Source: Nitrosomonas sp. Nm166
GTDB lineage: Bacteria > Pseudomonadota > Gammaproteobacteria > Burkholderiales > Nitrosomonadaceae
Direction of reading: 5' to 3'
Length of the DNA stretch: 64,000 nt
Assembly: GCF_900112825.1 (NCBI RefSeq)
Contig: NZ_FONE01000005.1
Coordinates: forward strand, 1-64,000
Shown here in pieces: positions 38,424 to 47,647 of this stretch. The position numbers were made by a program, and so were the translations under genes. The notes under the pieces were generated by a model that was not told the origin of the DNA, did no database searches, and worked only from the letters and a program-made list of their open reading frames with translations. Position 1 is the stretch's first letter; every line of letters starts with the position of its first letter.

Positions 38424-40094
38424 TTAAATTGCGCTATTTACAGCGATCATGGATGGCATGGTGGTTTCAGCTTCGTTATTAAATAATTTCTGATGATCAA
38501 AAGTCAAACGGCCATTTTCCATGCGCAGGAGCCGGTCGGCTAGATGAAAGTAACGATCATCGTGCGAAATGACCAGTATTGCCTTGCCCATTGCACGTAA
38601 TTCTGGCAACAGTTCATGATAAAAAATATTTTTGAAGACAGGATCCTGATCAGCGGCCCATTCGTCAAATACCAGGAATGGACGATTTTCCAGATAAGCA
38701 ACCACTAAAGCAAGCCGCTTACGTTGTCCCTGCGATAAGGTGAGGGTGGTAAAAGCGCCATCCTGAACTTTTACTTTATTTTGCAGATGGAGTTTTTCCA
38801 ACAGCTGATTGCCTTTCTGATCCAGATCTTTGCCATGACTTGTTTCAAGCAATCGATCAAAAAGATGAAAATCAGAAAAGATGGTCGTGAAAAACTGTCT
38901 GTAGTAGTCACGATTGGTATCGTCAATAATATTGCCATTGAGAATGACTTTGCCTTCCTCTGGCGGATAAAGCCCTACCAGTAATTTTGCCAGGGTAGTT
39001 TTGCCGCTACCGTTACCTCCGACCAGAAAAGTGATTTCTCCTGGGTGAAACTGTAAATCAATAGGTCCCAAGGTAAACATTTCATCTTTTTGTTCATGAT
39101 AATAACGATGCAACACGCCCTGTAACACGATCGATTGCAGCGCTGGCAGCTCGACTTTGCTGGTTTGAGATTCCGAGGAGAACATGGAATCCGTAATCTC
39201 CTCGATTCGATCAGCGGATACTTGCGCAAGATTGGCACGAGGAATATTCAACAGTAGTGCTTCGAGCGGTCCTATCATATAAACAAAAATTAATGCATAT
39301 CCAGTCATGACTAATGTTCGATCAGGTATATCGCCAACCAATAGAAACAACACCATACCAATGAATGCATACAGTAAAAAATTACCCCAACCTGCTGAAG
39401 CTACAAAAATAGACATGCCGAACGTGCGTTCTTTGCGCACTTTCTCAATGGATCGCTTGAGTACGTCATCATAAAAAGTGATGCGCTTATCGCGATTAAG
39501 GCGTAATTCTTTTGCGCCGTCGGTGAGTGAGCGGAAATAGGCAAACAAATTATCCTGCTCCTTGGCGGCAATATCGAGATGCCGAATGGCGCGCAAATGA
39601 GCGAGATGATAACCCAGTGAAGCGAACCCTAGGACGAGGATTGCGAGAAGAAAAACCTGCCATGAGAGAAAGGCCATATAGACCAGACAGCCAATCACAA
39701 TGACCGCATTGGTGAGAATGACTGGAAAACTGACGAAAAATTCGGCAACCCGGGTACAGTGCTCAGAAAGGGCGGATTGTACACGTGCGGCCCCCAGTAA
39801 CTCGAGTTGGCGGTAATCTGCCACAATCACTTTCTCTGCGATAAAACTGCGCAGCTCAGAATGAGCACGTTGCCCAAGCCACTCAAACAAAATTGCAGTC
39901 GCTATATAATTTAGCATCACACATAGTGCAGTCACTGCAAAAATTAATGCCATTTCTTCATAATCAGACTCTGTCGTCGTAAGCGCAGAACTGATTTGCG
40001 CGATTAAGAAAACGCTAAGAATACCATGCAATATGCTTGCAAACGATGCGCCCAGAAGCAGAGGTTTAGATTGTTTAATAAGATATTTCAGCAT
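38424..40094 (-). CDS. Cyclic-peptide/siderophore export ABC transporter (PvdE-like)
   Basis: This 556-residue fused transporter has an N-terminal six-helix membrane domain (about residues 1-320; PLLLGASFASILHGILSVFL, VILTNAVIVIGCLVYMAFL) and a C-terminal ATPase (about 345-540). The ATPase has Walker A LVGGNGSGKTT, signature LSQGQRKRLAL, Walker B FLVFDEWAADQDP and H-loop ILVISHDDRYF. The unusual LSQGQRKR signature and the FDEWAADQDP Walker B are typical of the PvdE/SyrD cyclic-peptide exporter group. PvdE moves the acylated pyoverdine precursor from cytoplasm to periplasm. That role fits here because a periplasmic acylase and an NRPS are encoded nearby. It is divergent from the biosynthetic operon. 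Confidence 0.9.
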   Translation of the reverse strand: MLKYLIKQSKPLLLGASFASILHGILSVFLIAQISSALTTTESDYEEMALIFAVTALCVMLNYIATAILFEWLGQRAHSELRSFIAEKVIVADYRQLELLGAARVQSALSEHCTRVAEFFVSFPVILTNAVIVIGCLVYMAFLSWQVFLLAILVLGFASLGYHLAHLRAIRHLDIAAKEQDNLFAYFRSLTDGAKELRLNRDKRITFYDDVLKRSIEKVRKERTFGMSIFVASAGWGNFLLYAFIGMVLFLLVGDIPDRTLVMTGYALIFVYMIGPLEALLLNIPRANLAQVSADRIEEITDSMFSSESQTSKVELPALQSIVLQGVLHRYYHEQKDEMFTLGPIDLQFHPGEITFLVGGNGSGKTTLAKLLVGLYPPEEGKVILNGNIIDDTNRDYYRQFFTTIFSDFHLFDRLLETSHGKDLDQKGNQLLEKLHLQNKVKVQDGAFTTLTLSQGQRKRLALVVAYLENRPFLVFDEWAADQDPVFKNIFYHELLPELRAMGKAILVISHDDRYFHLADRLLRMENGRLTFDHQKLFNNEAETTMPSMIAVNSAI

Positions 40095-40190
40095 GGCTTA
40101 CCCGTTTAAATAAAAGAGAATATATTTAGAGAGACGAATGACAGGGATAAATGTTTACTCTGCTGCGCAATACTTTCAGTAAGTCTTCAA

Positions 40191-40205
40191 TGATAAGTAT
40201 TTAAT
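40191..40205 (-). promoter_or_regulatory. Candidate Fur half-site before the exporter operon
   Basis: TGATAAGTATTTAAT keeps the left half of the Fur consensus (TGATAA) and part of the right half, about 9 of 14 positions. It lies about 100 bases before the exporter start (40094) in the divergent intergenic region. It is weaker than the sites at 29697 and 40322. Confidence 0.3.
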
Positions 40206-40321
40206 TCACTGGTTCTTTATAATGAGCCAAGAATAATATTCATCCATACCATAAACATTTTGTGCTCAATTTCTCACGCCTAACCAAGCAATCGATATTT
40301 ATTAGTAACGAAATTTATAAA

Positions 40322-40336
40322 TAATAATACTTCTCA
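40322..40336 (+). promoter_or_regulatory. Candidate Fur box upstream of the siderophore operon
   Basis: TAATAATACTTCTCA matches the 7-1-7 Fur consensus TGATAATNATTATCA at 11 of 14 scored positions by eye. It is about 57 bases before the first gene of the biosynthesis operon (40393), the position expected for repression by iron-loaded Fur. Both arms of the locus diverge from this 298-base region. Confidence 0.5.
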
Positions 40337-40392
40337 TTCGTCTTCAACCAATAAGATAAGCGTATTACTCAATCAAACTTTCTTGAAGACAA

Positions 40393-41496
40393 ATGGAGTT
40401 AAGTCGATTAAATGATCAGTCTGGTGAATTACTGGGAGCATCGCCGATGCTACCGGTAAGCTTGTCATGCTGTCCGGATCAGATTCGTTACCAGGTCACT
40501 CACGAAAATACTGCACTGTATGTGCAAAATGACGCTACCAAGAAAAAAACGATCTGGCATTTGTACCGACAATCGGACCAACTGAAACTGGCACTGGCTG
40601 ATTCTCATTCAGAGCAGCCTGAAGTGACCGAGTTGTTGGCGGCAGTGGAAGCTGCATTTGCCCATTATCCCTACCAGAAAAAATTAAGCCTATCTGTTCC
40701 TGTCGATCAGTTTGCAGAGTTGCTTGATTCAGGTATTTTCATTGCTGAAGATAATCAATTGTCTGTTTATGCAGAGCTTTTTTGGCAACAAGCCCGGATA
40801 TGGCATCCCTTAGCCCGCCGCCAGGCTTTTCCGATTCGTTACGTCTTCAGTCATGGAAGGCGCCATCCGCTACGGCCACCAAAGCCCAGGGGTACCGTCT
40901 ACCAGCGCTATATCACGTGGCTGGGTCGTGTTTTGACATTCCGAACCGTTGATCCTGCTACTGATCTAGGCTTTTTCAATTGTTGGATGAATGATCCCGT
41001 GGTGGCAGAGTTCTGGCAGGAAACAGGTGACCTTGCCAAGCATCGTGCTTATCTTGAAGGCGTCCAGGCAGATCCGCATGTGATTAATCTTATCGGTTGC
41101 CTGAATGATGAGCCATTTGGCTATTTCGAAATTTATTGGGCTAAGGAAGATCGCATCGCCCCTTACTACGACGTGGATGATTTTGACCGTGGCTGGCATG
41201 TACTGATCGGGGAGCCCCGCATGCGAGGCAAACCTTTCGTTACTGCCTGGTTGCCCTCTATCTCGCATTATCTGTTTTTAGATGATGACAGAACACAGCG
41301 AATTGTCATTGAACCCCGCGCTGACAATCACAAGATGATCCGCAATCTTGCGCAATGCGGATATGCAAATCTGAAGGAATTCGATTTCCCACACAAGCGC
41401 GCAATGCTCGGCATGTTGTTACGCGAACGTTTCTTTACTGAACAATTATGGGTGCCACGTGCTACTGCGTCACCCTATTCTGTATCTTTATCTTGA
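40393..41496 (+). CDS. Siderophore N-acyltransferase, IucB/GNAT family
   Basis: This 367-residue protein has a variable N-terminal domain and a C-terminal GNAT fold of the IucB/RhbD/PvdY type: GFFNCWMNDPVVAEFWQE, GYFEIYWAKEDRIAPYY, DFDRGWHVLIGEPRMRGKPF, YLFLDDDRTQRIVIEPRADN, and the end FDFPHKRAMLGMLLRERFF. These enzymes move an acyl group from acyl-CoA to an N-hydroxylated side chain (hydroxylysine or hydroxyornithine), completing a hydroxamate. The next gene is an ornithine N5-oxygenase 10 bases away, so hydroxyornithine is the likely acceptor. Formylation is less likely because no formyltransferase is present. The acyl donor cannot be read. Confidence 0.85.
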   Translation: MELSRLNDQSGELLGASPMLPVSLSCCPDQIRYQVTHENTALYVQNDATKKKTIWHLYRQSDQLKLALADSHSEQPEVTELLAAVEAAFAHYPYQKKLSLSVPVDQFAELLDSGIFIAEDNQLSVYAELFWQQARIWHPLARRQAFPIRYVFSHGRRHPLRPPKPRGTVYQRYITWLGRVLTFRTVDPATDLGFFNCWMNDPVVAEFWQETGDLAKHRAYLEGVQADPHVINLIGCLNDEPFGYFEIYWAKEDRIAPYYDVDDFDRGWHVLIGEPRMRGKPFVTAWLPSISHYLFLDDDRTQRIVIEPRADNHKMIRNLAQCGYANLKEFDFPHKRAMLGMLLRERFFTEQLWVPRATASPYSVSLS

Positions 41497-41506
41497 GGAT
41501 TTGGTT

Positions 41507-42808
41507 ATGAAAATTTATGATTTGATCGGCATTGGTTTTGGTCCCTCCAATATAGCGCTTGCCATTGCACTCGAAGAGCAAAAACAGACCGGGCATCATG
41601 CCGAGTCTTTTTTCATCGAAAAACAGCCCAGCTTTGCCTGGCATGCCAATATGATGTTGGATAATGCGCATATGCAGGTTTCCTTCCTCAAGGATCTGGT
41701 CACCATGCGTAATCCTGCCAGTCATTTCACGTTCATCAATTATCTGCACCAAAAAAATCGGTTGCAGGATTTCATTAATCTCAAGACTTTTTTTCCAAGC
41801 CGCCGTGAATTCAACGATTATCTGGCATGGGCGGCAGCGCATTTTGATCACTGTTGTGCCTATGGCGAAGAAGTCATCGAAGTGCTTCCGGAAAAAAAAG
41901 GTGATGAAGTTTCATTGCTGCGAGTTCGCTCGCGTGACAATGCTCAAACCGTTCATGAACGGCTGACCCGCAGTTTAGTGATCAGTATTGGCGGCCACCC
42001 CAGAATTCCAGATTGCTTTTCATCCTTAAAAGGGGATGCGCGTGTTTTTCACTCCAATAACTATTTGAAAGAAATTGCACAGCATACGCATGCCCAAAAA
42101 ATTGCTGTGGTCGGTGCGGGGCAGAGTGCATCGGAAATTTTTATGGATTTGCATCATCGCTTTGATACCACACAGATTGATCTGATAATGCGAGCCCGTT
42201 CGATCAAGCCATCGGATGATAGCCCTTTTGTGAATGAGATCTTTAATACCGATTTTACCGATTATGTTTTCAATAGCCCTGAACAGGAGCGCAGCAAGAT
42301 TCTCAACGAGTTCTGGCATACCAACTATGCGGCACCTGATCTGGTTTTGATTGAGCAGATCTTTAATGTGTTTTATCAGCAGAAAGTTGCCGGTGCTGAG
42401 CGGCACCGTTTTTTGCGACGGCACGTAGTCAAAAAAGCACTCGCACAGCCCAAAGGGATTCAATTCATTTTGCAGGATTTGAACACCAATAAGGAGCGTA
42501 TCGTCACTTATGACGCAGTGGTGCTTGCAACAGGCTACCACCGTGATCATTACAAATCGCTGCTAAACCCATTGATGCCTTATTTCAATGACTTGAAGGT
42601 CGATCGTCAATATCGGGTATGCAGCACACTGCATTTCAAACCAGCAATTTTCCTTCAAGGTGCTTGCGAAGCCAGCCATGGCCTGAGCGATACCTTACTG
42701 TCGGTGACGGCCGTGCGTACCAGTGAAATATCCCAGGCGGTTATCAATTTATTCAGTCAGTCAAAAAGCCTACAGGCAAAACGAACGATGTCTTCTGCAC
42801 TGGTGTAG
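41507..42808 (+). CDS. L-ornithine N5-monooxygenase (PvdA-like)
   Basis: This 433-residue protein starts at ATG 41507 with TGAGGAT upstream; an in-frame upstream ATG at 41459 lies inside the previous gene. The FAD motif is GIGFGPSNIALA (about residues 7-18), HMQVSFLKDLVTMRNP is the substrate segment shared by ornithine and lysine hydroxylases, VVGAGQSASEIF is the NADPH motif, and VLATGYHRDHY is the late flavoprotein motif. It makes N5-hydroxyornithine, the iron-chelating building block. The GFGPSN variant of the FAD motif is typical of PvdA/SidA enzymes. It fits the hydroxyornithine-like code of the last NRPS module. Confidence 0.93.
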   Translation: MKIYDLIGIGFGPSNIALAIALEEQKQTGHHAESFFIEKQPSFAWHANMMLDNAHMQVSFLKDLVTMRNPASHFTFINYLHQKNRLQDFINLKTFFPSRREFNDYLAWAAAHFDHCCAYGEEVIEVLPEKKGDEVSLLRVRSRDNAQTVHERLTRSLVISIGGHPRIPDCFSSLKGDARVFHSNNYLKEIAQHTHAQKIAVVGAGQSASEIFMDLHHRFDTTQIDLIMRARSIKPSDDSPFVNEIFNTDFTDYVFNSPEQERSKILNEFWHTNYAAPDLVLIEQIFNVFYQQKVAGAERHRFLRRHVVKKALAQPKGIQFILQDLNTNKERIVTYDAVVLATGYHRDHYKSLLNPLMPYFNDLKVDRQYRVCSTLHFKPAIFLQGACEASHGLSDTLLSVTAVRTSEISQAVINLFSQSKSLQAKRTMSSALV

Positions 42809-42874
42809 TTACATGAAGTTTATTCTGGTATTGAGTCATTAATTTTAAAATTAATAAGAAGATTTATTTAAATC

Positions 42875-45133
42875 ATGAAGTTATATAAAAAAAGCCATAA
42901 GCAAAAAAATCAACTAAAACATTTAATGCTGTTATCTGCTCTACCATTGTTTATTTTTAATAGCCATGCGCAGTCGCAGCAACATGGTGTAAACAAGCCT
43001 GTTGAATCAAAAACCCAGCAAACTCAGGATACTGCAGAAGCAAGCAAGATAGAATCAGATAAATCAAACCCTCCGGTTTTTCCTACGGTAACCGTTAAAG
43101 ATAAGGCATCCGAAGAAGTCGTGGGAAATGTCGCCAAGCGCAGCATGACCGCAACCAAAACCGATACGCCGATTATTGAGATACCGCAATCCATTTCTGT
43201 TGTTACGCGTCGTGAAATGGACATGCGAAGCGTACAAAATTTTACTGAGGCATTACGTTATGTGCCAGGTGTTACCGTGGATCAATTCGGGTTTGAAGGG
43301 CGCGGGTTTGAATATCTATTGCTGCGGGGTTTTAGCGGCCTGAATACCGCAAATTTCCGGGATGGTTTGAGTAATTCGGCAGTCGGTTTTTTTACCCAGT
43401 TTATAACAGACCCCTATGGGTTGGAGCGAATTGATGTATTGCGTGGTCCGTCTTCAGTGTTATTTGGGCGTGGTGATGCAGGGGGTATTGTCAATCGTGT
43501 AACCAAGCGTCCGAGCGCCACCCCGATTCGGGAAATCGAATTTCAATATGGCAATTTCGATCGCAAAAGAATTTCGGCTGATTTAGGTGTTGTAAGTAAA
43601 GACGGAACAATTATGTTTCGATTGGTTACGACGGCGCTTGATACCGATACGCAGGTCAGATTCCCCAATACGGGCGGTGAACGGGCAGGGATTGAACGTT
43701 TTTATATTGCACCATCGATAACCTGGCGACCTACCGTTGATACAACCATTACATTGATGGGAGATATACTCAATAATCGCAGTGGGGCATCACCGTTCTA
43801 TATTGCTGCCCCCGATGGCACTCGTACCAATGTACTGCAAAGTGATCCGAAATTCACCCGATACGCAGCTAACCAAGCGTCATTCAGCTATCAGATTGAG
43901 CATCATTTCAACGAAATCTTTACCGTGAGGCAGAATTTTCGTTATGCCCAGCAAAGGGGGCGTTTCCAGGATCTGTTTACGACCGGATTCAATTCAATTG
44001 ATCAACCCACGCTGGCAGACCGTGACGCATATGCCACCAATGAGCGGCTGAATCAAATAGTACTCGATACCCACTTGCAGGCAAAGCTGAATACCGGTCC
44101 GGTTAACCATACCATGTTGTTAGGTGCTGACTGGAATCAGACCAATCTAGCGCTGAAATACTTTCAGGGATATGCCAGCGGCTTTATTCCTCCTTCCATT
44201 GACATCTTGAATCCAGTGTATTCTCAACCAATCCCCAGGCCCGATGTATTGGGAATGAATCTGAATCAGAGAATTGACCAGCTCGGTTTTTACATTCAAG
44301 ATCAACTGCGTTATAAGGAAAATTGGATTCTGACCTTGAGCGGGCGTTATGACAGAATTCACTCTAAGGATAATGATCTCCTGAATGTCGCATCCATAAA
44401 AACCAAGGATAGTGCATTTACCGGTCGGGCTGGTTTGACCTATCTTTTCTCAAATGGCATTGCTCCTTATTTTAGTTACTCGCAATCCTTCTTGCCGCAA
44501 CCGGGCATTAGCAGTGATGGGAAGCCTTTTGACCCTACACGCGGTTCACAGTATGAAGCGGGTATCAAGTATCAGCCGGTGAATGGAAGAAGCTTGTACA
44601 CTGTGGCATTTTTTGATCTGACCAAAACAAATGTGTTGACGCGGGATCCCAATGATGAAACGGGTTTTCGTCTTATGCAGACAGGTGAGGTAAGATCACG
44701 TGGCGTTGAACTGGAAGCACGTACAGAAGTATTGCCTGGTTTGAATGCGATCGGTTCCTTTACTTATCTGGATGTGAAAAATATAAAAGATACTGATTTC
44801 AAAGGAAAGATGCCTGTACAAGTACCAACTACCATGGCATCCGGTTGGCTGGATTATTCCTTTGGAGCATTAGGCATTGACTGGTTGCGGGGGTTTGGGT
44901 TGGGAGGCGGTGTTCGTTATGTGGGTAAGGTTTTTGATGATCAGGAAAATACAAGTTCGACGCCGTCATTTACCTTATTTGACGCAACACTTCGTTACGA
45001 AAAAGGCCCCATGTTATTTACAATCAATTCCAGCAATATATTTGATAACAAATATATTGCTTCTACTTTCTTTGGCAGACACTTTCTTGGAACGGAGCGC
45101 ACAGTGATAGGTACCATGACGTTCAGATTCTAG
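42875..45133 (+). CDS. TonB-dependent siderophore receptor
   Basis: This 752-residue outer-membrane protein has a signal peptide (MLLSALPLFIFNSHAQ, cleavage about residue 34), then a linker with a TonB-box-like PTVTVKDK (about 69-76). A plug domain follows (IPQSISVVTRREMDMRS, ALRYVPGV, LLLRGFSG, GLERIDVLRGPSSVLFGRGDAGGIVNRVTKRP), then a 22-strand barrel ending in the outer-membrane C-terminal Phe (GTMTFRF). The plug is of the FpvA/FhuE/FoxA type. No N-terminal signalling (STN) domain is present, so it should not control a sigma factor directly. It would import the ferric siderophore using TonB-ExbBD from 29814. Confidence 0.93.
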   Translation: MKLYKKSHKQKNQLKHLMLLSALPLFIFNSHAQSQQHGVNKPVESKTQQTQDTAEASKIESDKSNPPVFPTVTVKDKASEEVVGNVAKRSMTATKTDTPIIEIPQSISVVTRREMDMRSVQNFTEALRYVPGVTVDQFGFEGRGFEYLLLRGFSGLNTANFRDGLSNSAVGFFTQFITDPYGLERIDVLRGPSSVLFGRGDAGGIVNRVTKRPSATPIREIEFQYGNFDRKRISADLGVVSKDGTIMFRLVTTALDTDTQVRFPNTGGERAGIERFYIAPSITWRPTVDTTITLMGDILNNRSGASPFYIAAPDGTRTNVLQSDPKFTRYAANQASFSYQIEHHFNEIFTVRQNFRYAQQRGRFQDLFTTGFNSIDQPTLADRDAYATNERLNQIVLDTHLQAKLNTGPVNHTMLLGADWNQTNLALKYFQGYASGFIPPSIDILNPVYSQPIPRPDVLGMNLNQRIDQLGFYIQDQLRYKENWILTLSGRYDRIHSKDNDLLNVASIKTKDSAFTGRAGLTYLFSNGIAPYFSYSQSFLPQPGISSDGKPFDPTRGSQYEAGIKYQPVNGRSLYTVAFFDLTKTNVLTRDPNDETGFRLMQTGEVRSRGVELEARTEVLPGLNAIGSFTYLDVKNIKDTDFKGKMPVQVPTTMASGWLDYSFGALGIDWLRGFGLGGGVRYVGKVFDDQENTSSTPSFTLFDATLRYEKGPMLFTINSSNIFDNKYIASTFFGRHFLGTERTVIGTMTFRF

Positions 45134-45187
45134 TATGTTGCGTAAGTTTATTTTTTATATCAGTCTAATTCTTATGGAGAACATTTG

Positions 45188-46165
45188 ATGTCACTTGATG
45201 CGGATCTGGCAGCGTTTCTCGAACTTGTTGAGGCAAGGACAATAAGCGGAGAAACACCATTGATGCATATGTTGTCGCCTGAAAAGGCGCGGATAGAATA
45301 CGATGCCTCCACACAGATACTGGATGTTCCCGGCCCAGCGGTTGGAAGCGTTACTACCCTTGATATTGCCTGCCGGGATGGGCAATTGATCAATGCGCGG
45401 CTTTATTCGCCGACTGAGTTTATCGGAAAACCGGGGCCTTTCCCGGTATTGCTTTATTTTCATGGTGGAGGATATTGTATTGGCGGTCTTGATTCTCATG
45501 ATTCATTATGTCGGTCACTGGCAGCGCTGACGCCCTGCTGCGTGTTGAATGTAGCTTATCGGCTAGCGCCTGAATATCGATTTCCAACTGCTGTACATGA
45601 TGCTCAAGACGCCTATCAATGGGTGCTGTCAAGCGGCACTGCGTACAATCTGGATGTCACCCGTCTGGCAGTAGGAGGGGATAGTGCGGGCGGGACATTG
45701 GCAACTGGCCTGGCGATCGCAGCACAGCAGGAGAAATGGCCACAGCCAGCCTATCAGGTATTGCTGTATCCTTGTACCAGCGCCTGGCAAGATACTGCAT
45801 CGCATCAGCGCCTTAAGCAAGGCTATTTACTTGAAGCGGAGACACTGCAATGGATGTTTAATAACTATCTTTTCGCTGAAACCGATCGAGTGGACTGGCG
45901 TTTTGCGCCGCTGCAAGCGAATAATCTAGGTCATCTTGCGCCAGCATTCCTGGCTCTGGCTGAATACGATCCTTTGTTGGACGAAGGAATTCTGTATGCT
46001 GATAAATTGAAAGCTGCTGGTGTTTCTACCTTGGTTAAGATCTATCCTGGCATGACGCACGATTTTGCCCGCCTGGGGAACATCGTCAGTGAAGCCGATC
46101 AAGTGCGTAAAGATATCGCCCATGCACTCGCTAAGACGTTTTACCCCAATCAGAATATGAATTAG
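45188..46165 (+). CDS. HSL-family alpha/beta hydrolase (esterase)
   Basis: This 325-residue protein starts at ATG 45188 with ATGGAGAAC upstream. It has the hormone-sensitive-lipase signature: oxyanion motif FHGGGYCIGG, nucleophile GGDSAGG (Ser near residue 165), acid in AEYDPLLDEG and His in GMTHDFARLG. No signal peptide is visible, so it is cytoplasmic. In this operon it may hydrolyse an ester in the siderophore or its ferric complex to free iron, or act on the acyl chain. That role is inference from position only; the family also hydrolyses many small esters. Confidence 0.85.
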   Translation: MSLDADLAAFLELVEARTISGETPLMHMLSPEKARIEYDASTQILDVPGPAVGSVTTLDIACRDGQLINARLYSPTEFIGKPGPFPVLLYFHGGGYCIGGLDSHDSLCRSLAALTPCCVLNVAYRLAPEYRFPTAVHDAQDAYQWVLSSGTAYNLDVTRLAVGGDSAGGTLATGLAIAAQQEKWPQPAYQVLLYPCTSAWQDTASHQRLKQGYLLEAETLQWMFNNYLFAETDRVDWRFAPLQANNLGHLAPAFLALAEYDPLLDEGILYADKLKAAGVSTLVKIYPGMTHDFARLGNIVSEADQVRKDIAHALAKTFYPNQNMN

Positions 46166-46197
46166 CATAGCGATCCTATGTTCTTAGGCTGTTATTG

Positions 46198-47601
46198 ATG
46201 ATTAGGTGTCATATTGGAAGTGGATGGATCCGGGTGAGTAGGATTTTTATTTGGATAGTGCTGATTATTCTGGCAGGATGTAATATGCTGCCTCAGCGGC
46301 ATATTCAGGAAGTGGGTGCGGCGATACCGAATCAGTGGGGTGAAGAAGGCAAGGATTTCAGTCAACCCATACCGACGCAGTGGGTGGAGACTTTTGGCGA
46401 TGCTCAACTCAGCGCCCTGGTTGACATTGCGCTGGCTAATAATTATGAACTCAAAGCGGCGGCGGCAAGGGTTGATGCAGCGATCGCGCAGGCGCGTATT
46501 GATGGATCGGGTCGCTGGCCGCAGATTTTCTTTACTGCGGACCATCAACAAGTTCAGATCCGCGAAGCGGGTTTCGGTTCATCAAGATTCAGCGTGTTCG
46601 AAGCGTTGTTTGGTATGAGCTGGGAAGTAGATGTCTGGGGGCGGATACGCGATTTTCAGCAAGCTGCGGTGCAGGAAGCGGATGCAACCAACACTGACTA
46701 TTATGGCGCACGACTATCCTTGGCCGCGCGAGTGGCACAGAGCTATTTCGAGTTGGTGGAAGCAAAGCTGCAAGCAGCAGTAGTTGAGCAGTCGATCAAA
46801 GATCGCACTGTTATCGCCAAGCTGGTGCGCGGGCGCTTTCAACGTGGTTTAGTACGTGGCCTGGATTTGCGTCTGGCGCTCACCGATCTGGCAAATGCGC
46901 AAGCACAACTCAAACAGACGAGCAACAGAATTCAAATGGTGACCCGGCGCCTGGAGATTTTACTGGGACATTATCCGGCAGGAGAAGAAATGGGGTTAAC
47001 CACACTGCCGCAGTTGCCTGCCACTATTCCTGCCGGATTACCTGCCGAGCTGCTGGAGCGCAGGCCGGATCTGGTCGCAGTGTTTAGCCGCCTGCAGGCT
47101 GCCGATCTTCGCACAGTCAGTTCGGAAAAATTGCGTCTGCCGCGTATTACTCTGACCGCTGCTGGCGGTACACGCAGCGCCGATCTGACGGAGCTGATCG
47201 ATCCTCGAGCCGCGGCCTGGAATGTTTTTGCCGGATTGATGCAACCTTTGTTTACCGGCTGGCGTATCGAGGGCGAAATTTTTCGCAACCGCGCACGCGC
47301 GGAAGAGACGCTGAATATTTACAAAAATACCGCACTGAATGCATTCCGGGAAGTGGAGCAAGCCCTGGCAGCCGAGGAATGGTTACGGCAGCAAGAGGCG
47401 TCTTTGCGCAAGGCCGTCGAACAAACCGAATCCAGCCAGAAGCTGGCAGTTTATTCCTATCGTCATGGTTTGATTGAAATCATTACCTTGTTGGATAGTT
47501 ATCGCAGTACGCTCAACGCTCAGACGGCCCACCTATCGGTTACCCGGCAATTGCTCAGCAATCGCATCAATCTTTACCTGGCACTGGGTGGAGACGTGTG
47601 A
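46198..47601 (+). CDS. Outer-membrane efflux lipoprotein (NodT/OprM family)
   Basis: This 467-residue protein starts at ATG 46198. It has an N-terminal hydrophobic stretch ending in lipobox LAGC, so it is a lipoprotein. Two outer-membrane-factor repeats follow (LVDIALANNYELKAAAARVDAA, ARLSLAARVAQSYFELVEAKLQ, and AELLERRPDLVAVFSRLQAADL, NAFREVEQALAAEEWL), forming the trimeric barrel-tunnel. It provides the outer exit duct for the inner-membrane pump encoded just downstream. The adaptor frame overlaps its 3' end or starts within 50 bases, so translation is closely linked. Confidence 0.9.
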   Translation: MIRCHIGSGWIRVSRIFIWIVLIILAGCNMLPQRHIQEVGAAIPNQWGEEGKDFSQPIPTQWVETFGDAQLSALVDIALANNYELKAAAARVDAAIAQARIDGSGRWPQIFFTADHQQVQIREAGFGSSRFSVFEALFGMSWEVDVWGRIRDFQQAAVQEADATNTDYYGARLSLAARVAQSYFELVEAKLQAAVVEQSIKDRTVIAKLVRGRFQRGLVRGLDLRLALTDLANAQAQLKQTSNRIQMVTRRLEILLGHYPAGEEMGLTTLPQLPATIPAGLPAELLERRPDLVAVFSRLQAADLRTVSSEKLRLPRITLTAAGGTRSADLTELIDPRAAAWNVFAGLMQPLFTGWRIEGEIFRNRARAEETLNIYKNTALNAFREVEQALAAEEWLRQQEASLRKAVEQTESSQKLAVYSYRHGLIEIITLLDSYRSTLNAQTAHLSVTRQLLSNRINLYLALGGDV

Positions 47602-47647
47602 TGCCGTTGATGCCATTAATCTCTCTGAATTCAATCGTTCTATCATT

